This document shows positions 8,453 through 16,493 of a DNA stretch of 55,205 nucleotides, piece by piece. Location of the stretch: NCBI GenBank assembly GCA_964396385.1, contig CAYNFH010000014.1, positions 1 to 55,205 on the forward strand, given 5' to 3'. This stretch comes from CAYNFH01 sp964396385. GTDB taxonomy: Bacteria; Armatimonadota; Chthonomonadetes; Chthonomonadales; CAJBBX01. The first letter of the stretch is position 1; each line of letters opens with the position of its first letter. The position numbers and the translations under genes are program-made. A model generated the notes under the pieces. That model was not told the origin of the DNA and did not search any database. It saw nothing but the letters and a program-made list of their open reading frames with translations.

Positions 8453-8521
8453 TGCCCCCGTCGAGAGTCGAACTCGCCTCGGGGCTTAGAGACCCCTGCC
8501 TCGCCACAAGGCTTCGGGGGC
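8453..8521 (-). tRNA. tRNA-like gene with CUA anticodon (candidate amber-decoding tRNA)
   Basis: A perfect 7-bp acceptor stem (GCCCCCG at 8521-8515 with CGGGGGC at 8460-8454), a 4-bp D-stem with GG in the loop, and a canonical T-loop TTCGACT on a four-pair stem make a tRNA origin clear. In the anticodon arm, GGGG and CCCC enclose TCTCTAAG. Placing the invariant U33 leaves CUA (8489-8487) as anticodon, with A at 37. Oddities: the loop is 8 nt, or 6 nt with a G-U closing pair; base 8 is A; the variable loop is 3 nt; no CCA is encoded; total length is 69. It may be a suppressor tRNA, a degenerate tRNA or a tRNA-mimic. Confidence 0.55.
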
Positions 8522-8667
8522 GAGTGTTTCCAATGTCCTGAACGCAAAAAAGCGCCGACCGCACCGGAAGGTTTCTCCCGGTGAAGCCGCCGCTCCGCTT
8601 CAGTCGCCAGTTTGTAATTCAGGCCCTAATACATGGTCTCGTTGTGTCGATCCCTCTCGTTACCTAC

Positions 8668-9786
8668 TTATACCACGACTGAGGCTGTTCCTTCAACCCG
8701 GCAAGTATCACAGCCTTGACTGCAGCACGACCGGCATCCGCCGGGCGCCCCAGCGGCCGGGCGGTCCATCGAATGCGCCGGCGCAGGGCGTGCCGCAGGA
8801 AGCACAGCAACCGTCGGGCGTGAGGCTCCAAGCCGTGAGCTCGTACCAGTCCCGGCCGACGACACGCGCGCCGCAACCATGGCAGTACGTGCTGCCGCCA
8901 GCGTCGTCGTGACGTTGCCGGTGTAGGCGTACCTCACGCCGTTCTTCATGGCTATCCGCCGGGCCATGCTCAGAGTGGAGGGCGGTGTCCGCGGCTTATC
9001 CACCATCTTCCAGTCCGGGTGGAACGCGGTGAAGTGCCACGGCACGTCTGGACCGACGTTCTCCACCACCCACTGCGTCATCTCCTCCAGCTCCCGCTCC
9101 GAGTCGTTCTCCCCGGGAATCAGGAGCGTGGTGATCTCGAACCAGACATCGGTGTGGCGCTTCAGATAGACCAGCGTGTCCAGCACAGGCTGGAGGTGTC
9201 CGCCGCAGACCTCGTGGTAAAACCGCTCGGTGAACCCCTTGAGGTCCACATTGGCGGCGTCCATGGCGCGGAAGAACTCCTCGCGCGGATCCTCGCTGAT
9301 GTAACCGGCCGTAACGGCAACCGAGCGGATCCCCGCCTCCCTGCAAGCCCGGGCGACGTCGACGGCGTACTCCAGGAAGATGACGGGATCGTTGTACGTG
9401 AAGGCTACGCTCCGGCAGCCCATTCGCTTCGCCGCCCGGGCTATCTGTTCCGGCGACGCGGAGTCCGCCAGTGTGTCCATCTCGCGGGACTTGCTTATGT
9501 CCCAGTTCTGGCAGAATTTGCAGGCCAAATTGCATCCGGCAGTGCCGAAGGAGAGAACGGACGAGCCTGGCAGGAAGTGATTGAGCGGTTTCTTTTCAAT
9601 GGGGTCCACGCAGAAGCCGCTGGAGCGCCCATAGGTGGTGAGGACGATCTGGTTCTGCTCGCGGGCGCGCACGAAACATAGCCCGCGCTGCCCCTCGTGC
9701 AGGCGGCAGGCGCGCGGGCAAACGTCGCACTGCACGCGGTCGTCCTCCAGCGTGTGCCAGTACTTGGTGGGTATTGCAGTTTCCAT
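8668..9786 (-). CDS. amrS: AmmeMemoRadiSam system radical SAM enzyme, frameshifted near its 3' end
   Basis: A radical SAM protein of the pyruvate-formate-lyase-activase-like family that associates with AMMECR1 and MEMO domains; its substrate is not established. The N-terminal Cys motif CDVCPRACRL (C20, C23, C27), the [4Fe-4S] cluster motif CNLACKFC (C85, C89, C92), TYNDPVIFLEY and the FTAFHPDWKM segment fit closely. After GNV, near 8910, the frame shifts. The open frame ends at 8668 in low-complexity residues. Adding one base restores STYCHGCGARVVGRDWYEL and ends at 8708, a normal family C-terminus with a Cys pair. This is an error or a recent mutation. TATACT lies only 6 nt before the ATG, so the transcript may be nearly leaderless. 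AMMECR1 and MEMO genes are not in the window. Confidence 0.85.
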   Translation of the reverse strand: METAIPTKYWHTLEDDRVQCDVCPRACRLHEGQRGLCFVRAREQNQIVLTTYGRSSGFCVDPIEKKPLNHFLPGSSVLSFGTAGCNLACKFCQNWDISKSREMDTLADSASPEQIARAAKRMGCRSVAFTYNDPVIFLEYAVDVARACREAGIRSVAVTAGYISEDPREEFFRAMDAANVDLKGFTERFYHEVCGGHLQPVLDTLVYLKRHTDVWFEITTLLIPGENDSERELEEMTQWVVENVGPDVPWHFTAFHPDWKMVDKPRTPPSTLSMARRIAMKNGVRYAYTGNVTTTLAAARTAMVAARVSSAGTGTSSRLGASRPTVAVLPAARPAPAHSMDRPAAGAPGGCRSCCSQGCDTCRVEGTASVVV

Positions 9787-9822
9787 ACTTTAGTATACGC
9801 AAAGTGGGAGCTGGCGGCATAA

Positions 9823-9904
9823 GTAGTCAGTAGTCAATAGTCGGTAGTCAGTAGGCGGACACCGGAATCCGGGCGGTTCTACTGACTACTGGCTACTGAC
9901 TACT
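9823..9904. repeat. Composite tandem-arm repeat, copy 1
   Basis: The left arm is built of AGTAGTC-type heptamers, the core is CACCGGAATCCGGGCGG, and the right arm is near the reverse complement of the left (ACTGACTACTGGCTACTGAC). The whole could fold as a long hairpin. It lies between the radical SAM gene and the end of the ABC-associated operon. Confidence 0.8.
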
Positions 9905-10651
9905 TCACTCCGGCGGTTTACCCGCTTCGGGTCCGGGGGCGTGGCGGGACGGGGGAACGTCCAGGCTGAAAAACTCCAGGACGTCGTCCAGGCTATGCGA
10001 TTCGGCCGTGCAGGCGTCCACCTCGCGCTGCTGCTTGGCGCGCGCCGTCTCCATGCTCTTGCGCGTGTTCTCTATCTCTGCCTGGAGCTCGGCTATCTTG
10101 CTCTCCGCGGAAGAGCAGTACTGGTCCGTTAGGTGCGTGAGGTTGTCCGTGTGGGCAGCGAGCGCGGCCAGCTTGCGGGAGGCGTCCGCCACGATGTTTT
10201 CCGCCGTGGCGCCGATAGCTTTGCCCATGGCGCCGATAGAGACCTTGATCATCTGCCGCCGTGTCTCCAGCGGCACGTCCGCGGGGAGGGCGGCCATCAT
10301 CTCCAGCACCTGCTCGGCGGTGAAGGGAGTCGCGGGTAGGTTGGCCGACTGGTAGATGGCCTGGAAGTTCACGCTGCCGTCCGGACTGACCACCTGCGGC
10401 GCGGGGTCCGCCGAGACCCGCACCTGGTCCAGGTTCGGGCCGGGGCTCTCCTGCACGATCTGCTCGACGGTCTTCGTAGGCCCGGCAGGTTTGGCCTGCC
10501 GCTCCAGGTCGGCCCAGATCTTGTCGGCCGCCGCTCCGGCCGCGTCCGCGGTCGAAGCGGACGCGGAGGACTGCCGGGTTGGCTCCGGCTCTTCGGGCGG
10601 CAGCTCCACCAGGAGCTCCGCGGCCTTGCGGAGGGTATGTCGTAGACTCAT
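9905..10651 (-). CDS. Coiled-coil protein of the ABC/OmpA operon
   Basis: 248 residues from the ATG at 10651 (MSLRHTLRKAAELLVEL); the longer open frame upstream reads through spacer. There is no signal peptide. An acidic, Ala-rich N-terminal third is followed by a region (NLPATPFTAEQVLEMMAALP, MIKVSIGAMGKAIG) and then a long coiled coil near 185-225. It is the last gene of a five-gene minus-strand cluster. Comparable clusters elsewhere pair an OmpA/substrate-binding fusion and ABC genes with TelA- or XpaC-like cytoplasmic proteins. I cannot prove that relation here, so the function is unknown. Confidence 0.6.
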   Translation of the reverse strand: MSLRHTLRKAAELLVELPPEEPEPTRQSSASASTADAAGAAADKIWADLERQAKPAGPTKTVEQIVQESPGPNLDQVRVSADPAPQVVSPDGSVNFQAIYQSANLPATPFTAEQVLEMMAALPADVPLETRRQMIKVSIGAMGKAIGATAENIVADASRKLAALAAHTDNLTHLTDQYCSSAESKIAELQAEIENTRKSMETARAKQQREVDACTAESHSLDDVLEFFSLDVPPSRHAPGPEAGKPPE

Positions 10652-10712
10652 CAACTGTCTCCGAGGCGATAGGTGATGGGTGTTAGGTGAGAAGCCAGAA
10701 CCTGCGCCCTTC

Positions 10713-11642
10713 TTATCCTGCCAATCGGGCGGCGATCTGCTCGTACGGGGCGAGCTCCTCCAGAGTGGTGGACATCGAGTCCGTGGCAACCACTACCTCG
10801 TCGATGTCCGACAGTATCTGCTCCGGCGAGCGGGCCCGGATCTCGTCGTTGATCAGGCCGAAGGTGTCCTCCACTAGCTGGAGCTGGTGGCTCAGGTTCA
10901 GGAGGATCTTGCCGATCTTGCCCGCGAACTCCGTACGCCGCGCGAGCACGTCGCGCCGCTTCTCCAGCACTGCCTTCGTGTCGTCGTCCGGCTGGCGCTG
11001 GAGGTCCGCCTCCACCTGCTGCTGCTCCTGCGCGTAGTGGTCCTGCACCTCTTGGACCGTGGACCGGACCCAGCGGTCGCTCGGATCCTCTACCGGACCG
11101 GCAGGGGTGCTCGAGCGTGAAGGAGTCTCCACGCGCAGCCGGGTACCTTGCCGGCGATCAACCGCCTGGAACGGCTCGCCGGATGAGCGGGACTCTCCCC
11201 GCACCTCGTCTCTCAGGGAGAGCAGGTAGGCGCGGAACTGTGCCTCCTTGGCCGCGAAGAGCAGAAATTTCTCCAGAAGGTAGTCCAGCTTGCGCAGCAC
11301 CTCCCGGAACCAGGTTTTGTCGTCCTGCGACTGGAGGTCAATCTGGGCGCGCATCTGCTCCAGGCGGGCGAACCGGTCCTGCATCTCCCGGCGCAGCAGC
11401 GGCAGCGTCTCGTCTTTCAGCTTGGTCCGGCGCTGCTGCACCTCCGCGTCGAACCTGCGCGCAAGGCGCACCTCATACCACTTGGAGTCCGGCACAAAGA
11501 GCAGGTAGACCGCCTCCAGCACCGCGCCTGCGAGCAAAGGGATCGGGGTGAGCAGCACCGCCGAGGCGGCCACGGCCGTAGCGAGGCCGACGGCGTTATA
11601 GCTCTCCTTGAACGCTTCGATGTAGCGGCTGGATCGCGACAT
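10713..11642 (-). CDS. Membrane-anchored coiled-coil protein of the ABC/OmpA operon
   Basis: 309 residues with two adjoining hydrophobic segments near 17-50 (LATAVAASAVLLTPIPLLAG and VLEAVYLLF), then a long charged helical region with heptad character (about 60-150). A variable linker and a second coiled coil (about 200-280) follow. The topology suggests a hairpin in the inner membrane with a cytoplasmic coiled-coil body. It sits between the ATPase gene and the 248-residue coiled-coil gene, and each intergenic gap on its upstream side holds a composite repeat. No enzyme motif is visible. Confidence 0.6.
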   Translation of the reverse strand: MSRSSRYIEAFKESYNAVGLATAVAASAVLLTPIPLLAGAVLEAVYLLFVPDSKWYEVRLARRFDAEVQQRRTKLKDETLPLLRREMQDRFARLEQMRAQIDLQSQDDKTWFREVLRKLDYLLEKFLLFAAKEAQFRAYLLSLRDEVRGESRSSGEPFQAVDRRQGTRLRVETPSRSSTPAGPVEDPSDRWVRSTVQEVQDHYAQEQQQVEADLQRQPDDDTKAVLEKRRDVLARRTEFAGKIGKILLNLSHQLQLVEDTFGLINDEIRARSPEQILSDIDEVVVATDSMSTTLEELAPYEQIAARLAG

Positions 11643-11644
11643 AT

Positions 11645-11727
11645 TGAAGGATGAAGGATGAAGGATGAAGGATGAATCCGGATTCCGGGTTCACCTTGTC
11701 ACCCTGTCACCCTGTCACCATGTCATC
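11645..11727. repeat. Composite tandem-arm repeat, copy 2
   Basis: The left arm is GAAGGAT repeated four to five times, the core AATCCGGATTCCGGG, and the right arm an 8-mer series CACCTTGT, CACCCTGT, CACCCTGT, CACCATGT. The right arm is not the complement of the left. The element fills the gap between two operon genes. Confidence 0.85.
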
Positions 11728-12552
11728 CTATAAGTTCGGGAAAATCTCGTAAATCTCCCGGAGGAGCGATTGAAACTCCGGCGAAGTGCGGTCCTTCTGC
11801 TGCCAGGCGATGCCGCGCTCCACCAGATTATACGTTGCTTTCACGCGCGCGCCGGGAATGACGCTGCCGCTGGCGTCACGATCGCGTCCCAGGAGCCAGA
11901 TGGTGTCCGAGACGGAGAGCGCCGCCGGGATGTCGTGCGTCACCACGACGAAGGTTTTGAGCTCGTCGGAAGAGGCCATCTCCCGGATGAGCTGGCAGAC
12001 CCGCCCTTCCGCGACGAGGTCCAGGCCGGAGAACGGCTCGTCCATGAGCAGGAAGTGCTCGCTGCACATGAACTGCTGAGCGATGGCAACCCTCTGTCGC
12101 TGTCCTCCGGAGAGCTGGATGGGGTACTTGCTCCCGTGGTCCTCCAGGCCGAACTTGGTCAGGAGCTCCTGGGCGCGCCCGGCGTTCGCGCTGCCGCGCA
12201 GCCCGGCCCGCGCGCCGGCTACCAGCAGGTTGCTGCGAACGGTGCGGTGCGCAAAGAGCGGATAGTTCTGCGCCACCACGCCCACCATGCCGCGGTGGAC
12301 CGGCTTGCACTCCTTCTCGATGGTGACGGTGCCAGTATCCGGCTCGTCCAGGCCGGCCAGGATCCGGAAGAGGGTGGTCTTGCCGATACCTGATGGTCCG
12401 AGCAGGCCCACCACCTGCCCCTGGGTCATGCCGGGCCGGATGAGATCGCGTATCTCCAGGTTGACGTCCCTCAGGACCTGAACGCCGCCCAGCTTGACCG
12501 AGACGTTCTGGACGCGCAGGAGGACTTCGCCGTATTGGCATTCTGTTGACAT
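11728..12552 (-). CDS. ABC transporter ATP-binding protein (nitrate/sulfonate type)
   Basis: A 274-residue cytoplasmic ATPase that would energise the neighbouring permease. Walker A GPSGIGKTT, the Q-loop in VVAQNYPLFAHRTV, the signature LSGGQRQRVAIAQQ, Walker B LLMDEPFSGLD and the H-loop VVTHD are all intact. Only one ATPase gene is present, so it presumably works as a homodimer. Upstream lies the permease gene (minus strand), then the OmpA-fused binding protein. The substrate cannot be read from the sequence. Confidence 0.9.
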   Translation of the reverse strand: MSTECQYGEVLLRVQNVSVKLGGVQVLRDVNLEIRDLIRPGMTQGQVVGLLGPSGIGKTTLFRILAGLDEPDTGTVTIEKECKPVHRGMVGVVAQNYPLFAHRTVRSNLLVAGARAGLRGSANAGRAQELLTKFGLEDHGSKYPIQLSGGQRQRVAIAQQFMCSEHFLLMDEPFSGLDLVAEGRVCQLIREMASSDELKTFVVVTHDIPAALSVSDTIWLLGRDRDASGSVIPGARVKATYNLVERGIAWQQKDRTSPEFQSLLREIYEIFPNL

Positions 12553-12630
12553 GGTTGAAAGTTGAAGGTTGAAGGTTGAAGGCCGGACTCCGGATTCGCC
12601 TCGTCGCCCACTCGCCGTATCGCCGCGTCC
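12553..12630. repeat. Composite tandem-arm repeat, copy 3
   Basis: The left arm is GGTTGAA repeated about four times, the core GGACTCCGGATTCGCC, and the right arm an 8-mer series ending in TCGC (CTCGTCGC, CCACTCGC, CGTATCGC). It lies between the permease and ATPase genes. Confidence 0.8.
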
Positions 12631-12633
12631 GTC

Positions 12634-13467
12634 CTATCTCCTCTCCACGGTGAGATCGGCGTAAGGGCAGAAGAAGCGGCGGGTGATCCCGATGCCGTAG
12701 TCCTGCAACAGACCCACCACCAGGATAACGATCTGGATGGCGAAGACATCCGCCAGCCGGAGGAACTTGTTCTGGGCCAGGAGCATGGCTCCCACTCCTC
12801 CCTCCGATCGTACGATCCCCTCTACCATGGTGAGCATCATCCACCCGATGGCCGCGTTCTGTCGCAGCACCTCAAACGCCTTGTCCGCCGTCCCCAGGAT
12901 CACCACCTCCCAGACCACGCGCCACTCACTCATGCGCAGCGTGCGGGCGTAGTCCAGCTCCGCCTTGGGAATGGAGACCACGACGGCGGCCATGGAGGTG
13001 AGATAGAAGACCGTGATGCCGAACACCAGTAGCGACACCTTGAGCGGGTGGCCCCCTCCCACGATGAGCATGAAGATGAACGAGAAGCCCACCAGGCTCA
13101 GGAAACGGCCGCGCGAGATGCCTGCCACGATCGGCCGGAAGACCGGGATGACCGTGAGGTAGGCGAGCGCGAGCGAGAGCGCCGCGGTGATGGCAAGCGC
13201 CTGGACGTTGGTCCAGAAGCTGGCGAACAGCTCGGGCCCGAGCCCCTCGTGCAGCCAGAGGTTGCGGAGCGCGTGGAGCACCTCGTCCGGGCGCGGCAGA
13301 ACCTTGAACGGCGAGTTGAGCCACACCAGCAGGGCGATGGCGATCTCCACCAGCACGATGATCCGCATGGTGTTGGCGGAGACCGCCCGGTTGGGCAGGA
13401 AGGCGGCCAGCCACGGGGGCGTATCGGCGGCGCGCCGCTGGCGAGGGGTGAGGTCGCCAACGGCCAT
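12634..13467 (-). CDS. ABC transporter permease (SsuC/TauC-like)
   Basis: A 277-residue inner-membrane protein with about six hydrophobic helices. The first is near 35-50 (IIVLVEIAIALLVWL), and the conserved permease loop lies around AELDYARTLRMSEWRVVWEV. This loop, with its Arg/Leu-rich segment before a hydrophobic helix, is the EAA-like site that docks on the ATPase. The core resembles the sulfonate/taurine/nitrate permease family. It is flanked on both sides by composite repeats. The substrate is unknown. The start at 13467 lacks a strong ribosome-binding site. Confidence 0.85.
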   Translation of the reverse strand: MAVGDLTPRQRRAADTPPWLAAFLPNRAVSANTMRIIVLVEIAIALLVWLNSPFKVLPRPDEVLHALRNLWLHEGLGPELFASFWTNVQALAITAALSLALAYLTVIPVFRPIVAGISRGRFLSLVGFSFIFMLIVGGGHPLKVSLLVFGITVFYLTSMAAVVVSIPKAELDYARTLRMSEWRVVWEVVILGTADKAFEVLRQNAAIGWMMLTMVEGIVRSEGGVGAMLLAQNKFLRLADVFAIQIVILVVGLLQDYGIGITRRFFCPYADLTVERR

Positions 13468-13505
13468 CGCTTCGTTGCCGGTGGGGATGGGAGGCTCGGT
13501 TGTAA

Positions 13506-13580
13506 CGGTTGAAGGTTGAAGGTCCGGAAGCCGAGTTCTCCCCTTCTCCCCTTCTCCCCTTCTCCCCCTCTGCCTGCTGC
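13506..13580. repeat. Composite tandem-arm repeat, copy 4
   Basis: The left arm is GGTTGAA heptamers, the core GGTCCGGAAGCCGAG is the most diverged of the set, and the right arm is CTCCCCTT repeated about five times. It lies between the OmpA-fusion gene and the permease gene. Confidence 0.75.
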
Positions 13581-13593
13581 GCTTCGGCCATGA

Positions 13594-15417
13594 CTATGTG
13601 CCCGTGGTGCCGACCACGACCTCCACGCGGCGGTTCATGGCACGGCCCTGCGGGGTGGAGTTCGGAGCGACCGGATTGGTCTGGCCGTGGGCAAACACAC
13701 GGATGCGACCCTGCGGGAAGTTGATCGGGGACGAATGCTCCAGCCAGCTCTTCACCGCGAACGCTCGCTCTTCGGAGAGCTGCATATTCCTATCCGGGCT
13801 GCCTTGGTTGTCCGTGTGGCCGTGGATATCCACCACCGCGCCGCTGGCGACCAGCAGATCCCGGCGCATCTGGTCCAGGAGCCTCTTGGATTCCGGCGAG
13901 ATGGTGGCCTTGCCGGTATCGAAGTGGATGTCCCATGCCTTGCGGCTCACGACCCTCTTCACCTGCTGCTGCCTGGACTGGTACTTCGGCTTGGCGCTTG
14001 CCACCGCCGTGGACGTAGGCGCCGCTTTGTGGGCAATGTCGCTCATATAGGAAGTATCGATCACTTGGTCGGGAGCGTAATAGCTGGGCATCAGGTTGCG
14101 GTACTGGGCCACGTCCACGTCGCCGAAGACGCGGTAGGTAGTGGCAACCAGGTTGGCGGAGCCGGGCACCAGACCCAGGGCGAGGAGGCTGTCCGCCAGG
14201 TTGCAAGCGCTGGAGCCGCCGAGATCCACCGTCTGGCCGGTCTTGTCCTGCTCCTGCGTGCCCTTGTAGTACTTCTCCCAGTAGTCCGGGCCCGCGCCCT
14301 TCTCCTGATAACAGTCCGCGCTGATCTGCGCGGCCCTCTGGAGCGCCTCTGGGTGCGCCTTCACCGCGTCACCACCCTCCGCGATGGCCTGGAGCATCCC
14401 TTCCACGATGTCGCGGTGCGTGCGCATCCACTTGTCGATGCCAATGATGGTGCACGGCATCTGGGAGCTATACTCGTGGGTGGAGACGATGGAGACCAGG
14501 CCGCCCTTCTTCTCCGCCACCGTGACGTCGCCCGGGGTCCAGGTGACCACCGCATTGACAGTCACGTGCTTGGTCTCGCCGGTGCGTTTGCCGTTGCGGA
14601 CCACCGGGCGGTCCTCCGAGTAGCCCGCTACGTACTTCTGGGCGGCGTCGATGTAGTCGGAGGCGTTCACCCAGTTGAGAGCATCCGGGTCCCAGGTGTG
14701 CTCGTCCGGGTTGTTGCGGAGGCCATTGTCCGCCAGCCACTTCTGGGCAATGTTCCAGTCGCCGTCACGGATGACCCCTGCCACGAGGCCACCGCGGCTG
14801 GCTGCCGGATTGGCCTTCCACTCCGCCGGACCCATGAACTTGTCCTCGCCGTGGGAGTAGCCGGCCACGCCCACGATTTTGCTCATGTATTCCGGCCCCA
14901 GGCGGCGCAGGGTATCGTTCAACCCCTTGAGGAAGGAGGCGCCGCCGTCGCCCATGATGGTGACGAAGTGGACGCCCTTGGCGGGATTGGAATTGCCACG
15001 GCTGAGCTCCGTGGCGAAGGCGACCAGCGCCTCCTGCATCTTGCCGTTATCGTCCTGGCGGGACCACTTGAGGTTCACGCCGTGCTTGCACATGAGGCTG
15101 CCGTTGGTGGCCTGCGGTCCGCCATTCGCAAAGAGGAGTCCCATCTGGGCGTTCCAGGCATAGCCCAGCATGCGCACCTCCGGCCGGTTGGCGCAGCCCG
15201 AGCCGGTGCCGGGCAGGGAGACGCCGCCAGATGAGGTGGCGCCCGCATTGGTGATCTCGCGCTCGGGCAGATCCGCTTTCGGCGGGACCGCGGACGAGGT
15301 GGTGGAGGCTTCCGGGGCGATAGAGCTGCCGAAGCGCTGCCAGAGCCGCCAGGCGCCAACGGCCAGGCCGACAACGACGATTACAATGACGATCTTTCCG
15401 CTCGTCTTGATTCGCAT
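13594..15417 (-). CDS. Substrate-binding-like domain fused to OmpA peptidoglycan-binding domain
   Basis: 607 residues from the ATG at 15417, with AAAGAGAGA upstream. A single N-terminal membrane segment (KIVIVIVVVGLAVGAWRLW) is followed by a Ser/Thr/Pro-rich linker. The large middle domain (about 75-450) contains YAWNAQMGLLFANGG and TIIGIDKWMRTHRDIVEGML and resembles the NMT1/ABC substrate-binding fold. The last 130 residues are an OmpA-like domain, with FDTGKATISPESKRLLDQM and the peptidoglycan-binding GHTDNQGSPDRNMQLSEERA. The fusion would tether a binding protein between inner membrane and cell wall. It heads the ABC operon, so it likely feeds or senses for the permease. The substrate is unknown. 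Confidence 0.8.
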   Translation of the reverse strand: MRIKTSGKIVIVIVVVGLAVGAWRLWQRFGSSIAPEASTTSSAVPPKADLPEREITNAGATSSGGVSLPGTGSGCANRPEVRMLGYAWNAQMGLLFANGGPQATNGSLMCKHGVNLKWSRQDDNGKMQEALVAFATELSRGNSNPAKGVHFVTIMGDGGASFLKGLNDTLRRLGPEYMSKIVGVAGYSHGEDKFMGPAEWKANPAASRGGLVAGVIRDGDWNIAQKWLADNGLRNNPDEHTWDPDALNWVNASDYIDAAQKYVAGYSEDRPVVRNGKRTGETKHVTVNAVVTWTPGDVTVAEKKGGLVSIVSTHEYSSQMPCTIIGIDKWMRTHRDIVEGMLQAIAEGGDAVKAHPEALQRAAQISADCYQEKGAGPDYWEKYYKGTQEQDKTGQTVDLGGSSACNLADSLLALGLVPGSANLVATTYRVFGDVDVAQYRNLMPSYYAPDQVIDTSYMSDIAHKAAPTSTAVASAKPKYQSRQQQVKRVVSRKAWDIHFDTGKATISPESKRLLDQMRRDLLVASGAVVDIHGHTDNQGSPDRNMQLSEERAFAVKSWLEHSSPINFPQGRIRVFAHGQTNPVAPNSTPQGRAMNRRVEVVVGTTGT

Positions 15418-15854
15418 GGTTTCGATTCTCTCTTTGTGTGGACCGGGGACGGAGGACGGAAAACAGACGGAGCCGCGTTGCCCGGAGTCCACAGTGTGCC
15501 ACGGTGACGGTCCCGGATGAACCGCCTCAAGTGAATTAGCGGCGCTGCATCGCGGCACACGGCGCCCGGTTGGTATCGCACCTTTAACCTTATTGTGGCC
15601 AATTTCCTCCGGGCGGGCTCGAATCCGCTGCCGGAGGCCGGGCCTGAGTGTGCCGCCGGAGATACTACGTGGCGGCGAGCAGCAGGTGTCAAGTAGCTGC
15701 TGGAATCCAGGAGTTCATGGCGCGAATGAACGTAAGTGGACGGGAATAGGAGATGCACTGATCGGAGTTGGACCTTGAATCGTTGCTGCACGGTGGATAA
15801 TGGTAATGCGTGGGATCGCGGGCTCAATGGTGGCCCGGACCAGAAGGAGGAGAG
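15418..15854. other. Divergent intergenic region, 437 nt
   Basis: It separates the minus-strand ABC/OmpA operon from the plus-strand secreted protein and should hold both promoters. A lone repeat arm (GGGGACGGAGGACGGA) lies at about 15441-15458. No gene or convincing sigma-70 box was seen. Confidence 0.5.
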
Positions 15855-16352
15855 ATGAGCAAGGTACGCATTTCGATCATGATAGGAGTAGGCGCCGCGA
15901 TCGCGGCAGCCGTCTGGGCGGACGCTACATCGGACGCGCGGAAGGCTATCCAGGCGCAGTATGACAAGGAGAATGCGGCGGCGGCGCGCAAGGACGTCAG
16001 GACGATGCTCTCTATCATGTCGCCGGACTTTGTAGCCGTCACGGGCGGCCAGCAGGTGACGGCGCCGCAGATGCAGCAGTCCCTGACACAGATGTTCAAG
16101 CTGGCGAGTAACATCTCGGGCGTCACCTACATCGACAAGGTGGCACTGCACGGGAAGACTGCGGTAGTGCTCGTACACGACCGTTCCGCCTTGACTCTCA
16201 CGAACCCACGGAATCCCAACCAGAAGGCCCGCCTGGTAGTAGAGTCACGGGACCAGGACACGTGGGTGAGAACGGCTAAGGGCTGGCTGGAGACCCGCTC
16301 TAAGGAGCTTAGTCGCAAGCGCACCGTGAACGGCAAGCCGGCGCCGGGGTAG
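15855..16352 (+). CDS. Secreted SnoaL/DUF4440-like protein
   Basis: 165 residues from the ATG at 15855, preceded by AAGGAGGAG. A signal peptide (MSKVRISIMIGVGAAIAAAVWA) precedes an NTF2-like alpha+beta domain. The helix DARKAIQAQYDKENAAAARKD, the LSIMSPDFVAVTGG strand and the final strand DTWVRTAKGWLETRS are typical of the DUF4440/SnoaL group. The role is unknown; such proteins bind small ligands or act as accessory domains. It is monocistronic as far as can be seen. Confidence 0.65.
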   Translation: MSKVRISIMIGVGAAIAAAVWADATSDARKAIQAQYDKENAAAARKDVRTMLSIMSPDFVAVTGGQQVTAPQMQQSLTQMFKLASNISGVTYIDKVALHGKTAVVLVHDRSALTLTNPRNPNQKARLVVESRDQDTWVRTAKGWLETRSKELSRKRTVNGKPAPG

Positions 16353-16493
16353 GGAACAGTCGGCAGGAGGCAGGAGGCCGGAGGCAGAAGAAGCGCACCG
16401 TGCAACCCGAGCCTTTACACCCTGAGAAAGTGCCCAAACGGCCAGGCGCCGGACCTGTTCACGGACTGTTAACCAAATCGAGGAGGAGGCGCT

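Noticed and set aside
8540..8585. Minus-strand terminator after the radical SAM gene
   Set aside because: CACCGG and CCGGTG can pair and a T-run occurs, but 10 nt of GC sequence separates hairpin from Ts, so it was not called.
11645..11727. CRISPR-like array
   Set aside because: Units are 7-8 nt without spacers and there are no cas genes; it is the arm of a composite repeat.
13687..15234. 515-codon plus-strand open frame opposite the OmpA-fusion gene
   Set aside because: It is the antisense of a clear gene in GC-rich DNA, has no domain or signal, and its residue mix is typical of a shadow frame.
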